From: Opitutaceae bacterium
GTDB taxonomy: Bacteria > Verrucomicrobiota > Verrucomicrobiia > Opitutales > Opitutaceae
Direction: 5' to 3'
DNA: 64,000 bases
Assembly (NCBI GenBank): GCA_016794785.1
Contig: JAEUHC010000018.1
Span: 186,001-250,000 of the forward strand
The notes under the pieces were generated by a model that ran no database searches, was not told the origin of the DNA, and saw only the letters and a program-made list of their open reading frames with translations. Shown piece after piece: positions 16,808-26,053 of the stretch (positions are counted from its first letter, which is position 1; each line of letters starts with the position of its first letter). The translations under genes and the position numbers were made by a program.

Positions 16808-19231
16808 ATGCGCACGTTCCCTTGGAACCGCGGCGCCCTCGCCGCGGTTGGTCTGGCCGCCCTCCTGGCCGGCTGCAGCACCTCGAATCCCGGGTCGGCT
16901 CCGTCCGCCCCACCCGCCGCCGTCGTCTCTCCCGCCGCGCCCGCCCCCACGGCTCCGGCCTTCCAGCCCGACAAGCTCGCCGCCATCGATCGCGCCGTCG
17001 CCAACGCCATCGCTGCAAAAAAAATCCCCGGCGGCGTCCTCTGGCTTGAGCGTGACGGCGCGTCGCACCACCGCGCCTACGGCCAACGCGCGCTCACCCC
17101 TGCACCCGACGCAGCAACCGAGGACACGATCTACGACGCCGCCTCGCTCACCAAGGTCGTCGCGACCACCACGGCCGTCATGCAGCTCGTCGAGCGCGGC
17201 CGGCTCGACCTCGACGCACCGGTGGCCCGTTATCTGCCCGCCTTCTCCGCCCACGGGAAAAGCGCCGTCACGCTCCGCCACCTCATGACGCACATGTCCG
17301 GCCTGCGCCCCGGCATCCCCTCCACGCCGGCCTGGACCGGCACCGCCGCCGCCATCGAGCGCGCCTGTGCCGAAGAGCTCCGCAGCGTGCCCGGCAGCGC
17401 CTTCGTTTACTCGGACATCAATTACATCCTCCTCGGCGAACTCGTCCGCCTCGCCAGCGGCCGCACCCTCGATCGATTCGCCCACGACGAGATCTTCGCG
17501 CCGCTGCGGATGACGGACACCGGCTATTTGCCGCCCGCGGAAAAACTATCCCGCATCGCCCCCACGGAACTGGTCGAAGGCAAAATGATCCACGGCGTGG
17601 TGCATGATCCCACCGCGCGGCGCATGGGAGGGGTCGCAGGCCACGCCGGGCTCTTCACGACCACGGCCGACCTCGCGCGCTTCTGCCGCATGCTGCTCAA
17701 CCGCGGCGAGCTCGACGGCGCGCGCATCCTCTCCCCCGCGAGCGTCGCCGAGATGACCCGCGTGCAAAACGACGGTTCCAGCCGCCGCGGCCTCGGCTGG
17801 GACATCGACACCAGCTACTCCGGCCCGCGCGGCCGCTGGTTCCCCGCCGGCCTGACCTTCGGCCACACCGGCTGGACCGGCACCAGTGTCTGGATCGATC
17901 CCGCGGCGAAGGCCTTCGTCATCTTCTTCAGCAACCGCGTGCATCCCGACGGCAAGGGCGACGCCATTCCCCTCCGTCGTGAGATCGGCACGCTCGCCGC
18001 CGAGGCGATCGGCCGCGACGCCGGCGCCGTGCTCAACGGCATCGACGTCCTCGTGCGCGAGGATTTTGCCCGCCTCCGTGGCTTGCGGATCGGGCTCATC
18101 ACCAACCAAAGCGGCCGCGATCGCCAGGGCCGGCTCACCATCGACCTCCTGCACGAGGCGCGCGACGTGAAGCTCGTCGCGCTCTTCAGCCCCGAGCACG
18201 GCATCCGCGGCGTGGCCGACGACAAGGTCGGCGACACCATCGACGAAAAAACCAAGCTCCCCGTTTACAGCCTCTACGGCGACACGCCAAAGCGCACCCC
18301 CGGCATGTCGTCGGCGGACTACGACATGGCGGTCATTCGCGCCCGCGCGCCGAAGCCCGAGCACCTGCGCGAGATCGACGCGCTCGTCTTCGACATCCAG
18401 GACATCGGCGCGAGGTTCTACACCTATTCCGCCACGCTCGGCGCCGCGATCGAAGCCGCCGCGATAGCGCGGAAAAAAATCTTCGTCCTCGATCGCGTGA
18501 ATCCGATCGGCGGCGTGCGCTTCGAGGGCCCCGTGCAGACGCGCGCCCCCAGCTTCATCGGGTTTCACCCCATCCCCGTGCGCCACGGCATGACCCTCGG
18601 CGAACTCGGCCGTCTCTTCAACGCCGAGCGCGGCTTCGGCGCCGACCTCACCGTCGTCGCCTGCGAAAACTGGAAACGCGCCACGTGGCTCGACGCGACC
18701 GGCCTGCCGTGGATCAACCCCTCGCCGTCGATGAAGAGCCTCGCCGCCGCCACGCTCTACCCCGGGCTCTGCCTGCTCGAGAGCACATCGGTCTCGATGG
18801 GCCGCGGGACGGCGAAACCCTTCGAGCAAGTCGGCGCGCCCTACATCGACGGCGCGCGCCTCGCCGCCGAGCTGAATCGCGCCGCGATTCCCGGTGTGCG
18901 CTTCGAGCCCGTCACCTTCACCCCGCAGATGGCCTACTACTCCGGCCCCGCCTCCTCCTTGAAATACAAGGATCAGCCCTGCGGCGGTGTCCGCGCCATC
19001 CTCACCGACCGCGACGCGTGCCCGGTGGTGGACATCGGCCTCGAACTCGCCCTCGTGATTCAGCGGCTCCATCCCGACAAGTTCAAGGTGTCGGACATGG
19101 CCCGGCTCATGGGCGACGACGAGACGATCACCGCCCTCCAGGCCGGCGAAACCCGTGCGGCGATCAAGGCGCGCTGGGAAAAGGCCGGCGCGCGCTTCGA
19201 GCAGCGCCGCCGCTCCGCGTTGCTCTACTGA
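16808..19231 (+). CDS. Lipoprotein fusing a beta-lactamase-type serine hydrolase to a NamZ (DUF1343) exo-muramidase
   Basis: An 807-residue two-domain lipoprotein, with lipobox LLAG before C23. Residues about 55-405 form a class C beta-lactamase/DD-peptidase-like domain with S113-L-T-K116, Y201-S-D and H353-T-G, all three active-site elements intact. Residues about 411-807 form a DUF1343 domain (LRIGLITNQSGRDRQG, LFSPEHGIRG, VFDIQDIGARFYTY), the family of the exo-beta-N-acetylmuramidase NamZ. In Bacillus the namZ and beta-lactamase-like genes are separate neighbours in a wall-recycling cluster, so the fusion suggests one envelope-anchored protein acting on muropeptides. The start at 16808 gives the lipoprotein signal; upstream in-frame sequence overlaps the previous gene. 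Confidence 0.9.
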   Translation: MRTFPWNRGALAAVGLAALLAGCSTSNPGSAPSAPPAAVVSPAAPAPTAPAFQPDKLAAIDRAVANAIAAKKIPGGVLWLERDGASHHRAYGQRALTPAPDAATEDTIYDAASLTKVVATTTAVMQLVERGRLDLDAPVARYLPAFSAHGKSAVTLRHLMTHMSGLRPGIPSTPAWTGTAAAIERACAEELRSVPGSAFVYSDINYILLGELVRLASGRTLDRFAHDEIFAPLRMTDTGYLPPAEKLSRIAPTELVEGKMIHGVVHDPTARRMGGVAGHAGLFTTTADLARFCRMLLNRGELDGARILSPASVAEMTRVQNDGSSRRGLGWDIDTSYSGPRGRWFPAGLTFGHTGWTGTSVWIDPAAKAFVIFFSNRVHPDGKGDAIPLRREIGTLAAEAIGRDAGAVLNGIDVLVREDFARLRGLRIGLITNQSGRDRQGRLTIDLLHEARDVKLVALFSPEHGIRGVADDKVGDTIDEKTKLPVYSLYGDTPKRTPGMSSADYDMAVIRARAPKPEHLREIDALVFDIQDIGARFYTYSATLGAAIEAAAIARKKIFVLDRVNPIGGVRFEGPVQTRAPSFIGFHPIPVRHGMTLGELGRLFNAERGFGADLTVVACENWKRATWLDATGLPWINPSPSMKSLAAATLYPGLCLLESTSVSMGRGTAKPFEQVGAPYIDGARLAAELNRAAIPGVRFEPVTFTPQMAYYSGPASSLKYKDQPCGGVRAILTDRDACPVVDIGLELALVIQRLHPDKFKVSDMARLMGDDETITALQAGETRAAIKARWEKAGARFEQRRRSALLY

Positions 19232-19263
19232 GCCCCCGCGGGTCAAATCCGCCCCGCGGCCGC

Positions 19264-20013
19264 TTAGCGATACGGCTGGTTCAGCTCGACCGGCTTGGCC
19301 TTATCCTTCGAGCGCAGGCGCAGGTTCAGCATTTCGACCGCAAACGCGAAGGCCATCGAGAAGTAGATGTAACCCTTGGGAATCTTGTGGCCCAGCGCCT
19401 CGCCCACCAGCGCCACGCCGATGAGGATGAGGAAGCTCAGCGCAAGCATCTTGAGCGTCGGATGCCGGTTCACAAAGTCGCTGATCGCGCCTGCAAAGAT
19501 CAGCATCACGATGAGCGCGATCACCACCGCCGCGATCATCACCCCGATCTCGTTGGCCATGCCGACCGCGGTGATCACCGAGTCGAGCGAGAACACGATG
19601 TCGAGGACGAGGATTTGCATGATCACATTCGCAAAAGTGGCGCGCGCGCGGCCTGCGGTCGCATGGCCATCGACGCCCTCGAGCTTCTCATGCACCTCGC
19701 GCACGCTTTTCCAGATCAGGAAAAGCCCGCCGAGCAGCAGAACGAGATCCCGTCCGGAGATGGGCTGGTCCATCACCGGCATGGTGAACAGCGGCTTGGT
19801 CAGCCCCATGATCCAAGTGAGGCTGAGGAGCAGCAGCACGCGCGTGATGAGCGCGAGGGAGAGACCGAGCTTGCGTGCCCGCGCCTGCTGATCCTCGGGC
19901 AGCTTGCCCGCGAGGATCGCGATGAAGATGATGTTGTCGATGCCCAGCACGATCTCGAGCACCGTGAGCGTGAGCAGGGAAATCCAGATATTCGGGTCAG
20001 TGATCCAATCCAT
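19264..20013 (-). CDS. TerC family integral membrane protein
   Basis: A 249-residue protein with seven or so membrane helices. LEIVLGIDNIIFIAILAGKL (about 16-35) and ILVLDIVFSLDSVITAVGMA (about 126-145) are the paired TerC signatures with buried acidic residues. Members act as manganese or calcium exporters, often for proteins that fold outside the cytoplasm. The frame is open upstream to 20295, but the ATG at 20011-20013 (MDWITDPNIWI) starts the family domain and the upstream residues are arginine/proline shadow sequence. The C-terminus NLRLRSKDKAKPVELNQPYR is cytosolic and basic. It converges on the beta-lactamase/NamZ gene. Confidence 0.92.
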   Translation of the reverse strand: MDWITDPNIWISLLTLTVLEIVLGIDNIIFIAILAGKLPEDQQARARKLGLSLALITRVLLLLSLTWIMGLTKPLFTMPVMDQPISGRDLVLLLGGLFLIWKSVREVHEKLEGVDGHATAGRARATFANVIMQILVLDIVFSLDSVITAVGMANEIGVMIAAVVIALIVMLIFAGAISDFVNRHPTLKMLALSFLILIGVALVGEALGHKIPKGYIYFSMAFAFAVEMLNLRLRSKDKAKPVELNQPYR

Positions 20014-20102
20014 ATTGGCGGGCAGCAAGGCGGGGCTACCCGCGGCGGTCAACGCACCGGGCGGTGGAAAAATGACCCATGTTTCCGCCGCCCCCTCCCC
20101 GC

Positions 20103-21056
20103 CTACACCCCCACCCAAGCCAATCCCGCACGTAACCACAGCGGGATCGTGAGGATGCCGACCGCCGTGGTGCCGAAGATAATCTGCACGGCGGTCTGCG
20201 GATGGCCGCCGTAGAGCCGCGCGAGGATCACAGGGACCATCGCAGTCGGCATCGCCGCCTGCACGACGATTACGCGCTTGAGCTCGACGGAGCACGGGAG
20301 GAACTTCGCCAGCAGCAGCATCGCGACCGGCAGCGCGCCGAGCCGGAGCAGCGCGGCGGCGATCGAGACCTTGGCGTCGAACAACTCGCGCGGCCGATCG
20401 ACGAAGCTCGCGAGACTCACGCCGGTCATGATCAGGCCGAGCGGGATGCCGCAGGCTCCGAGCGAGTGAATCGTGTCGGTCAGGACCTTGGGCAGGTGCG
20501 GCGTGAGGCCGGAGAGATTGCAGGCCACCGCGAGCGCGAGCGTGATGGCCACGGGGCTCAAGACCCGGCGCCAGCCGTCGCGCAAGGACTCGCCGCTCAG
20601 CGTGAGCAGGCCGACGGTCCAGAGCGCAACCTCAACGCCGACGTTGTGCACCATCAGCACGGCGCGGCTGTCCGCGCCCCAGATGCCCGCCATGATCGGG
20701 AGCGGCAGGTAGCCGTAGTTGGTGATGCCGACGGCGAGCGCAAACGTCCGCAGGCCCGTGCCCACCTGCAGGCCAATCGCGCGCGCGACAAGCAGGCCGA
20801 CGCGGATGCCGAGCACTGTCACCCCGAAGCCGACCAGCGGAGGCAGCACGAGATTTCCGGGCTCGCGCAACGCGGCGTTGCCCGCCACTGACTCGAAGAT
20901 GAGGCACGGATAGCAGACGTTCACCGCCAGCCGGATGAGGCTCGTCTCCGCCTCGCCCTCGATCCAGTGCACGCGGCGCACCACGACGCCCACGCCGATG
21001 ATGGCGAAGACCGGGACGACGAGCATCAGGAGTTGGAAATAGGTCGGCATCATCAC
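20103..21056 (-). CDS. AEC (auxin efflux carrier) family transporter
   Basis: A 317-residue permease with about ten hydrophobic helices in two halves of five. MLVVPVFAIIGVGVVVRR opens helix 1, AVNVCYPCLIFESV and FALAVGITNYGYLPLPIM are the conserved crossover regions, and VVQAAMPTAMVPVILARLY starts the C-terminal repeat. Bacterial AEC carriers move dicarboxylates such as malate or malonate, and other organic anions; the substrate here is not deducible. The gene begins 1 base after the stop of the BaiN-type flavoprotein on the same strand, so the two are very likely one transcript. Confidence 0.9.
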   Translation of the reverse strand: MMMPTYFQLLMLVVPVFAIIGVGVVVRRVHWIEGEAETSLIRLAVNVCYPCLIFESVAGNAALREPGNLVLPPLVGFGVTVLGIRVGLLVARAIGLQVGTGLRTFALAVGITNYGYLPLPIMAGIWGADSRAVLMVHNVGVEVALWTVGLLTLSGESLRDGWRRVLSPVAITLALAVACNLSGLTPHLPKVLTDTIHSLGACGIPLGLIMTGVSLASFVDRPRELFDAKVSIAAALLRLGALPVAMLLLAKFLPCSVELKRVIVVQAAMPTAMVPVILARLYGGHPQTAVQIIFGTTAVGILTIPLWLRAGLAWVGV

Positions 21057-21057
21057 A

Positions 21058-22293
21058 TCAGGGAGCCGCCATCGCCTGCCCGGCGATCCAGCCGGTGGTC
21101 CAGGCGGACTGGAAATTGAAGCCGCCTGTCACGCCGTCGATGTCGAGCACCTCGCCGGCAAAGTGCAGGCCGGGGCAAAGGCGGCTCTCCATCGTGCGAA
21201 AATCCACCTCGGAGAGGCGCACGCCGCCACAAGTGACGAACTCCTCCTTGAAGGTGCTCTTGCCCACGACCTTCATCTCGGCCGCGGTGAGCTGGGTCGC
21301 GAGCGTGCCGAGCGCGGCGTTGCCCACCTGCGCCCACGGCGTGGTGGCGGGGATGCCGGCGGAAACGACGAGGCGTTCCCACAGCCGCTGCGGCATGGCG
21401 AGCGGGCTCCAGGTGGTGATTTGCTTCTTTGGATTCTTCTCCCTCACGCCCGTGAGCTCGCGCAGGAGCGAGTCGCGCGTGTGCGTGCCCGTCCAGTTGA
21501 GCGTGAGGGCAAACTCGTAGTTGACCGCCGCAAGCTCGCGCGCCCCCCAGGCGGAGAGCTTCAGAATCGCCGGACCGCTCAGGCCCCAGTGGGTGATGAG
21601 CAGCGGACCGTCCGTGCGGAGCTTGGTGCCGGGCACGCTGACGGCGGCGTTTTCCAGCGAGACGCCCGAGAGCCCGATGAGCCGCGGATCATCGAGGTGG
21701 AAGGTGAAGAGCGACGGCAGCAGCGGCTCGATGGTGTGGCCGAATTTTTCCGCAATCGTGAAGCCCGCCGAGGAGCGGTTGCCGCCCGTCGCGAGCAACA
21801 GCCCGTCGCAGCGCAGGCCGGTGCCGTCCGTCAGCGTGACCCAGAATCCCGCGCCTGCGCGTTCGGCCGTGCGCACGCCGAGACTCGTGACGATGCGCAC
21901 CCCCGCCGCCGCCGCGGCGCGTTGCAGGCAATCGACGATGGTCGCGGAGTTGTCGGTGACCGGAAACATCCGGCCGTCCTCCTCCGTTTTGGTCTCCACG
22001 CCGCGATCCGCCAGCCACGCGATCATGTCGCGCGGCTGCCAGCGGTGAAAGGCCCCGATGAGTTCGCGCCCGCCGCGCGGGTATCTCTTCACGAGTTCGC
22101 GCGGCTCGAAGCAGGCGTGGGTCACGTTGCAGCGTCCGCCACCGGACACGCGGACCTTGGCGAGCGGATGGGCGGTGGCCTCGTAGAGCACGACCTCGCC
22201 GCGCGGCCCGAGCGCCTCCGCACAGGTGATCGCCGCGAAGAAGCCCGCGGCTCCCCCGCCCACGATCATGATGCGCACGACATTATCCGCCAT
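21058..22293 (-). CDS. BaiN/HI0933-family FAD-dependent oxidoreductase
   Basis: A 411-residue flavoprotein. IMIVGGGAAGFFAAITCAE is the FAD-binding Rossmann motif at the N-terminus; KVRVSGGGRCNVTHACFEPR is the family-specific loop and GGVRLSEVDFRTMESRLCPG with AGEVLDIDGVTGGFNFQ forms the C-terminal FAD clamp. The family includes YhiN/HI0933 of unknown substrate and the bile-acid enzyme BaiN; the native reaction is unknown here. The start at 22293 (MADNVVRIMIVGGG) is preferred over the ATG at 22329. It precedes an AEC carrier with only one base between them, so a substrate or product of this enzyme might be what the carrier moves; that is inference. Confidence 0.9.
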   Translation of the reverse strand: MADNVVRIMIVGGGAAGFFAAITCAEALGPRGEVVLYEATAHPLAKVRVSGGGRCNVTHACFEPRELVKRYPRGGRELIGAFHRWQPRDMIAWLADRGVETKTEEDGRMFPVTDNSATIVDCLQRAAAAAGVRIVTSLGVRTAERAGAGFWVTLTDGTGLRCDGLLLATGGNRSSAGFTIAEKFGHTIEPLLPSLFTFHLDDPRLIGLSGVSLENAAVSVPGTKLRTDGPLLITHWGLSGPAILKLSAWGARELAAVNYEFALTLNWTGTHTRDSLLRELTGVREKNPKKQITTWSPLAMPQRLWERLVVSAGIPATTPWAQVGNAALGTLATQLTAAEMKVVGKSTFKEEFVTCGGVRLSEVDFRTMESRLCPGLHFAGEVLDIDGVTGGFNFQSAWTTGWIAGQAMAAP

Positions 22294-22344
22294 GCGCGCA
22301 CGGTGGGCGGGGCAGGCCGCCCGCCGCAACGTTTTCTCCGGCCA

Positions 22345-22379
22345 TAAAAAAGCCGCCGCGGGCTGCGATCCGCGGCGGC
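22345..22379 (-). terminator. Rho-independent terminator of the CpxP-like gene
   Basis: A 10-bp perfect stem GCCGCCGCGG (22352-22361) pairs with 22370-22379 across an 8-base loop. An A-run on the plus strand (22346-22351) acts as the U-tract for leftward transcription. It lies downstream of the leftward gene 22426-22773 and before the next leftward gene at 22293. Confidence 0.88.
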
Positions 22380-22425
22380 ACTAACACCAACCCCTGACAA
22401 AAAGGTCGGGAAACTGGGGAACGGC

Positions 22426-22773
22426 TTACTGGTTCTTCTTCTTGCCGCCAGCGCCCATCTTATCGAACTTGGCCTGCTGGTCAGGCGTGAGGAGAGCGCG
22501 GACTTCGCCACGGGTCTTCTGCATGAGGGCGGCGCCCTTTTCCTTGCGCTCTTCCTTCGGAATGGCGCGCTGGGCCTCCTGGGCCTTGGCGTAGACCGCG
22601 GTGATCTTGGACTTCTGGTCGGCGGTCAGGGAGCCGACAGCCTGCTCCAGGGCGGCGACTTGCTGGTCGGGGCTCTGCTGGCCCTTGCCTTTGCCTTCGG
22701 CCGCCGAGGCAGAGGACACTGCGGCCACGAGGCCGAGCGTGATGACGGAAATGAGAACCTTGAGGGACTTCAT
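22426..22773 (-). CDS. Periplasmic LTXXQ (Spy/CpxP-like) protein
   Basis: A 115-residue exported protein with a clear signal peptide (to about residue 24, ending SASA-A). The short helical mature domain carries two repeats of the LTxxQ signature, LTADQKSKI (about 49-57) and LTPDQQAKFDKM (about 95-106), the hallmark of Spy/CpxP-type periplasmic chaperone or stress-sensing proteins. The basic tail GGKKKNQ is unusual. No Cpx-like two-component system is nearby. It is monocistronic with its own terminator. Confidence 0.8.
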   Translation of the reverse strand: MKSLKVLISVITLGLVAAVSSASAAEGKGKGQQSPDQQVAALEQAVGSLTADQKSKITAVYAKAQEAQRAIPKEERKEKGAALMQKTRGEVRALLTPDQQAKFDKMGAGGKKKNQ

Positions 22774-22926
22774 GGGAACGAACTTGTTTTTGGGTTACTG
22801 ACGTGAGGGTTGGGGGGATGGGTCCGGATAAACCGGACTCCGCGCAAGACGCCTAGCCCCCTTGAGGGTTACTCGATTTTTCCGAAAGCTTGCTGCGCCG
22901 CAGGCCAAGCCGCAGCGTGCGCCCCC

Positions 22927-23657
<731 letters not shown>

Positions 23658-23658
<1 letters not shown>

Positions 23659-23784
23659 GGGACCAAGGGACCGGAGACCAAAGGACCAAGAGACTTCAAC
23701 CCAGACATGATGCGAGCACACTCTCCAGCGTTTCGACGGTCCCTTGGCCTTTTGCTCCCTCGGCCCTTCAGTCCCTTGGTCCCT
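23658..23784. repeat. Intergenic inverted repeat between ABC ATPase and permease
   Basis: AGGGACCAAGGGAC at 23658-23671 is matched exactly by its complement at 23771-23784. The inner sequence is also imperfectly complementary (AAAGGACCAAG near 23680 against the complement of CTTGGCCTTTTG near 23745). Each arm is built from a short GGGACCAA-like unit repeated in tandem. It fills almost the whole gap between two genes that otherwise look like an operon, and could attenuate or process the transcript. Confidence 0.75.
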
Positions 23785-23786
23785 GC

Positions 23787-25574
23787 ATGATCCGCGCCCT
23801 GATCTACCTGCGCCTCACCTCGGCGAGAAACTGGGTGCTGGCGCGCCTGAGGCGGCTGCGGCAGCCCAAATACCTGATCGGGGCGGTCGTCGGCTGCGGC
23901 TACTTCTACTTCTTTTTCTTCCGAGGCTTTGCCCGGCCAGCGCCGCCGCGCAATCTCAACCCCCAGGCCCTCCAGGCAATCGAGGCCGCCCAGGCCCAGG
24001 TGCCCGCCGATTGGCTGCCCGCCATGAGCGCAGTCGCCGCGCTCGGCCTGCTCGCCATCCTGACCCTCATGTGGATCGTGCCGACGCAGCGCGCGGCGCT
24101 CGGGTTCACCGAGGCCGAGATCGCGTTCCTGTTTCCGGCCCCGGTGAAACGCACCGCGCTGGTGCATTTCCGCCTGCTGAGCGCGCAGCTGCGCAGTCTG
24201 GTGGGCGCGCTCGTGCTGACGCTCTTCACGCACCGCGCCGTCATCCTCGGCGGCAACGCCCTCACGCATGCGGTGGGCTGGTGGCTCGTCTTCTCCTCCC
24301 TGAGCCTGCATTATAGCGGCGCGCGGTTCACCCTCACGCAGCTGGCGGAAAAAGGCGTCGTGCTCTGGCGACGCCGCGCCGTGATCGGCGCCGCGGTCAT
24401 CGCCGTGGTGGCGGTGAGTCTCGTCCGCCTGCCGGCCGGACCGAAGCCGAGCGCGCCCGTGGTGGAGGCCGCCCTGCGGCCGCTCGCCGAGCTCGCCATC
24501 GCGGTGGCCGACACCGCGCCGCTCGCGTGGCTGCTCGCGCCCGTCCGCCTCGTCGTCGCGCCCTTCCTCGCGCTCGACGCGATGGCCTTCCTCAAGGCCC
24601 TCTTCCCCGCGCTCGCCGTGGTGGGCCTGCACTACCTGTGGGTGGTGCGGCGCGCCGTGGCCTTCGAGGATGCGGCGGTGGACTATGCGCAGGAGCGTGC
24701 GGCCCGCACCGCCGCGTGGCGCGACGGACGCAGCCGGGGCGCCACTCCCGCCAAGGGCCGGGCCGGGCCGTTTCGCCTGCCAGGCACCGGCCGACCCGAG
24801 ATCGCCTTTCTCTGGAAAAACCTGCTCTCAGCCTGGCCCTATTTCACCGGCCGCGTGTGGCTGGGCGCCGCGGCGGTCACCGTGGCGGGCTGCATCTGGC
24901 TCGATCAGCAGACAGTGATCCCGGAGCTGGCCACCGGCGCGGCCGTGCCTTTGGTGATCTTCGCCGGCTATGTCCTCGTCGTCGGGCCGCAGTTTGCGCG
25001 GCAGGATATCCGGAGCGATCTCGCGCAGGCCGACATCCTGAAGACCTATCCCCTCCCCGGGTGGCAAATCATCCTCGGCGAGCTGCTCACGCCCGCGGCG
25101 ATTCTCACAGGGATCATGTGGCTGCTACTGCTCGCCATCGCGATTCTGCTGCGGCCCGAGGCCGGGGCGGAGGGCGCGCACACGCTCGCCGTCCACGCCA
25201 CGGGAGCCCTCGCCCTCGCCCTCCTCACTCCGCCGCTGGCCCTCCTGCAACTGCTCGTGCCCAACGCCGCGGCGCTCGTCTTTCCGAGCTGGTTTCAGGC
25301 GACGCGCACGCGCGGGGGCGGCCCCGAGGTGATGGGGCAGCGCATGATTTTCTTCTTCGCCCAGCTCCTCACGATGATCGCGGCGCTGCTCCCGGCGGCG
25401 GCGGTGGCCGCGGGCACCGTGCTGGCCTTGCACTGGTTGGTGGGCCTCGCCGCCGCGCTGGCGATCGCCGCGCTGGCGGGGCTCGCCGTGCTCGCGGGCG
25501 AGGTCTGGTGCGGCGTCTGGTGGCTCGGCGCGCGCTTCGAAAAACTCGACCTCTCCGCCGAGCTGCGCTCGTGA
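23787..25574 (+). CDS. ABC exporter permease (large, multi-helix)
   Basis: A 595-residue membrane protein with about 12 hydrophobic segments and no nucleotide-binding site. The N-terminus begins MIRALIYLRLTSARNWVLAR and a conserved-looking loop PKYLIGAVVGCGYFYFFFF leads into the first helix. Clusters of helices lie at about 35-55, 75-95, 140-165, 195-215, 250-280, 365-400, 440-500 and 525-575. It resembles the putative ABC exporter permeases that pair with stand-alone ATPases; the preceding gene is such an ATPase. Substrate unknown. Its stop overlaps a possible GTG start of the metallopeptidase gene. Confidence 0.75.
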   Translation: MIRALIYLRLTSARNWVLARLRRLRQPKYLIGAVVGCGYFYFFFFRGFARPAPPRNLNPQALQAIEAAQAQVPADWLPAMSAVAALGLLAILTLMWIVPTQRAALGFTEAEIAFLFPAPVKRTALVHFRLLSAQLRSLVGALVLTLFTHRAVILGGNALTHAVGWWLVFSSLSLHYSGARFTLTQLAEKGVVLWRRRAVIGAAVIAVVAVSLVRLPAGPKPSAPVVEAALRPLAELAIAVADTAPLAWLLAPVRLVVAPFLALDAMAFLKALFPALAVVGLHYLWVVRRAVAFEDAAVDYAQERAARTAAWRDGRSRGATPAKGRAGPFRLPGTGRPEIAFLWKNLLSAWPYFTGRVWLGAAAVTVAGCIWLDQQTVIPELATGAAVPLVIFAGYVLVVGPQFARQDIRSDLAQADILKTYPLPGWQIILGELLTPAAILTGIMWLLLLAIAILLRPEAGAEGAHTLAVHATGALALALLTPPLALLQLLVPNAAALVFPSWFQATRTRGGGPEVMGQRMIFFFAQLLTMIAALLPAAAVAAGTVLALHWLVGLAAALAIAALAGLAVLAGEVWCGVWWLGARFEKLDLSAELRS

Positions 25575-25582
25575 ACAACCCC

Positions 25583-25954
25583 ATGGACCACGACCGCCTG
25601 ACCAAGCTGGCCGCCGACACCGTCGGCGCCGCGCAGCGCCAGCTTCCGCCCGAGCTGCGCGCCCTCGCCCGCGGCGTCGCCGTCCACTACGAGCACAAGC
25701 CCGGCGCCGATGTGCTCGCGGACGGTTTCACCGACGACATCCTGGGGCTCTTCACCGGCAGCGCCCACGGCCAGGAGCTCGCGCACGACCAGCCCGCGCC
25801 GCCGCAGATTCTGCTCTACCTCGATAACCTCTGGGAGTTCGCCGAGGAGGACAGCGAGGTGTTTTGCGACGAGGTGCGCGTGACCTACCTGCACGAGCTC
25901 GGCCACTACCTCGGCTGGGACGAGGATGATCTCGCCGCCCGCGGGCTGGATTGA
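25583..25954 (+). CDS. Minimal zinc metalloprotease-like protein (DUF1025 family)
   Basis: A small protein of 123 residues from the ATG at 25583, or 127 from a GTG at 25571 that overlaps the permease stop by 4 bases (GTGA). The C-terminal third holds the zincin motif HELGHYLGWDEDDLAARGL, in which the second histidine is followed by G and an acidic third ligand. PAPPQILLYLDNLWEFA before it is the typical edge strand of this family of minimal metalloproteases. The protein lacks a signal peptide, so it is probably cytosolic. Substrates are unknown. Translational coupling to the ABC exporter is possible. Confidence 0.88.
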   Translation: MDHDRLTKLAADTVGAAQRQLPPELRALARGVAVHYEHKPGADVLADGFTDDILGLFTGSAHGQELAHDQPAPPQILLYLDNLWEFAEEDSEVFCDEVRVTYLHELGHYLGWDEDDLAARGLD

Positions 25955-25965
25955 AACGGAGATTG

Positions 25966-26037
25966 GGTTGGAGACGCGGCGCCCTCGCCGCGGTCGGGCA
26001 CGTCACGCCCCGCGGCGAGGGCGCCGCGACTCCATCC
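25966..26037. repeat. Long intergenic palindrome, GC type, between convergent genes
   Basis: The arms at 25966-25993 and 26010-26037 are 28 bp with 2 mismatches, around a 16-base spacer. Each arm is itself a small hairpin: CGCGGCG, loop CCCT, CGCCGCG in the left arm and the complement with loop AGGG in the right arm. The element fills the gap between the convergent metalloprotease and rlmJ genes and could act as a bidirectional terminator. It has the same plan as the palindrome at 47343-47421. Confidence 0.85.
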
Positions 26038-26053
26038 GATCCGCGAGCCTGCG

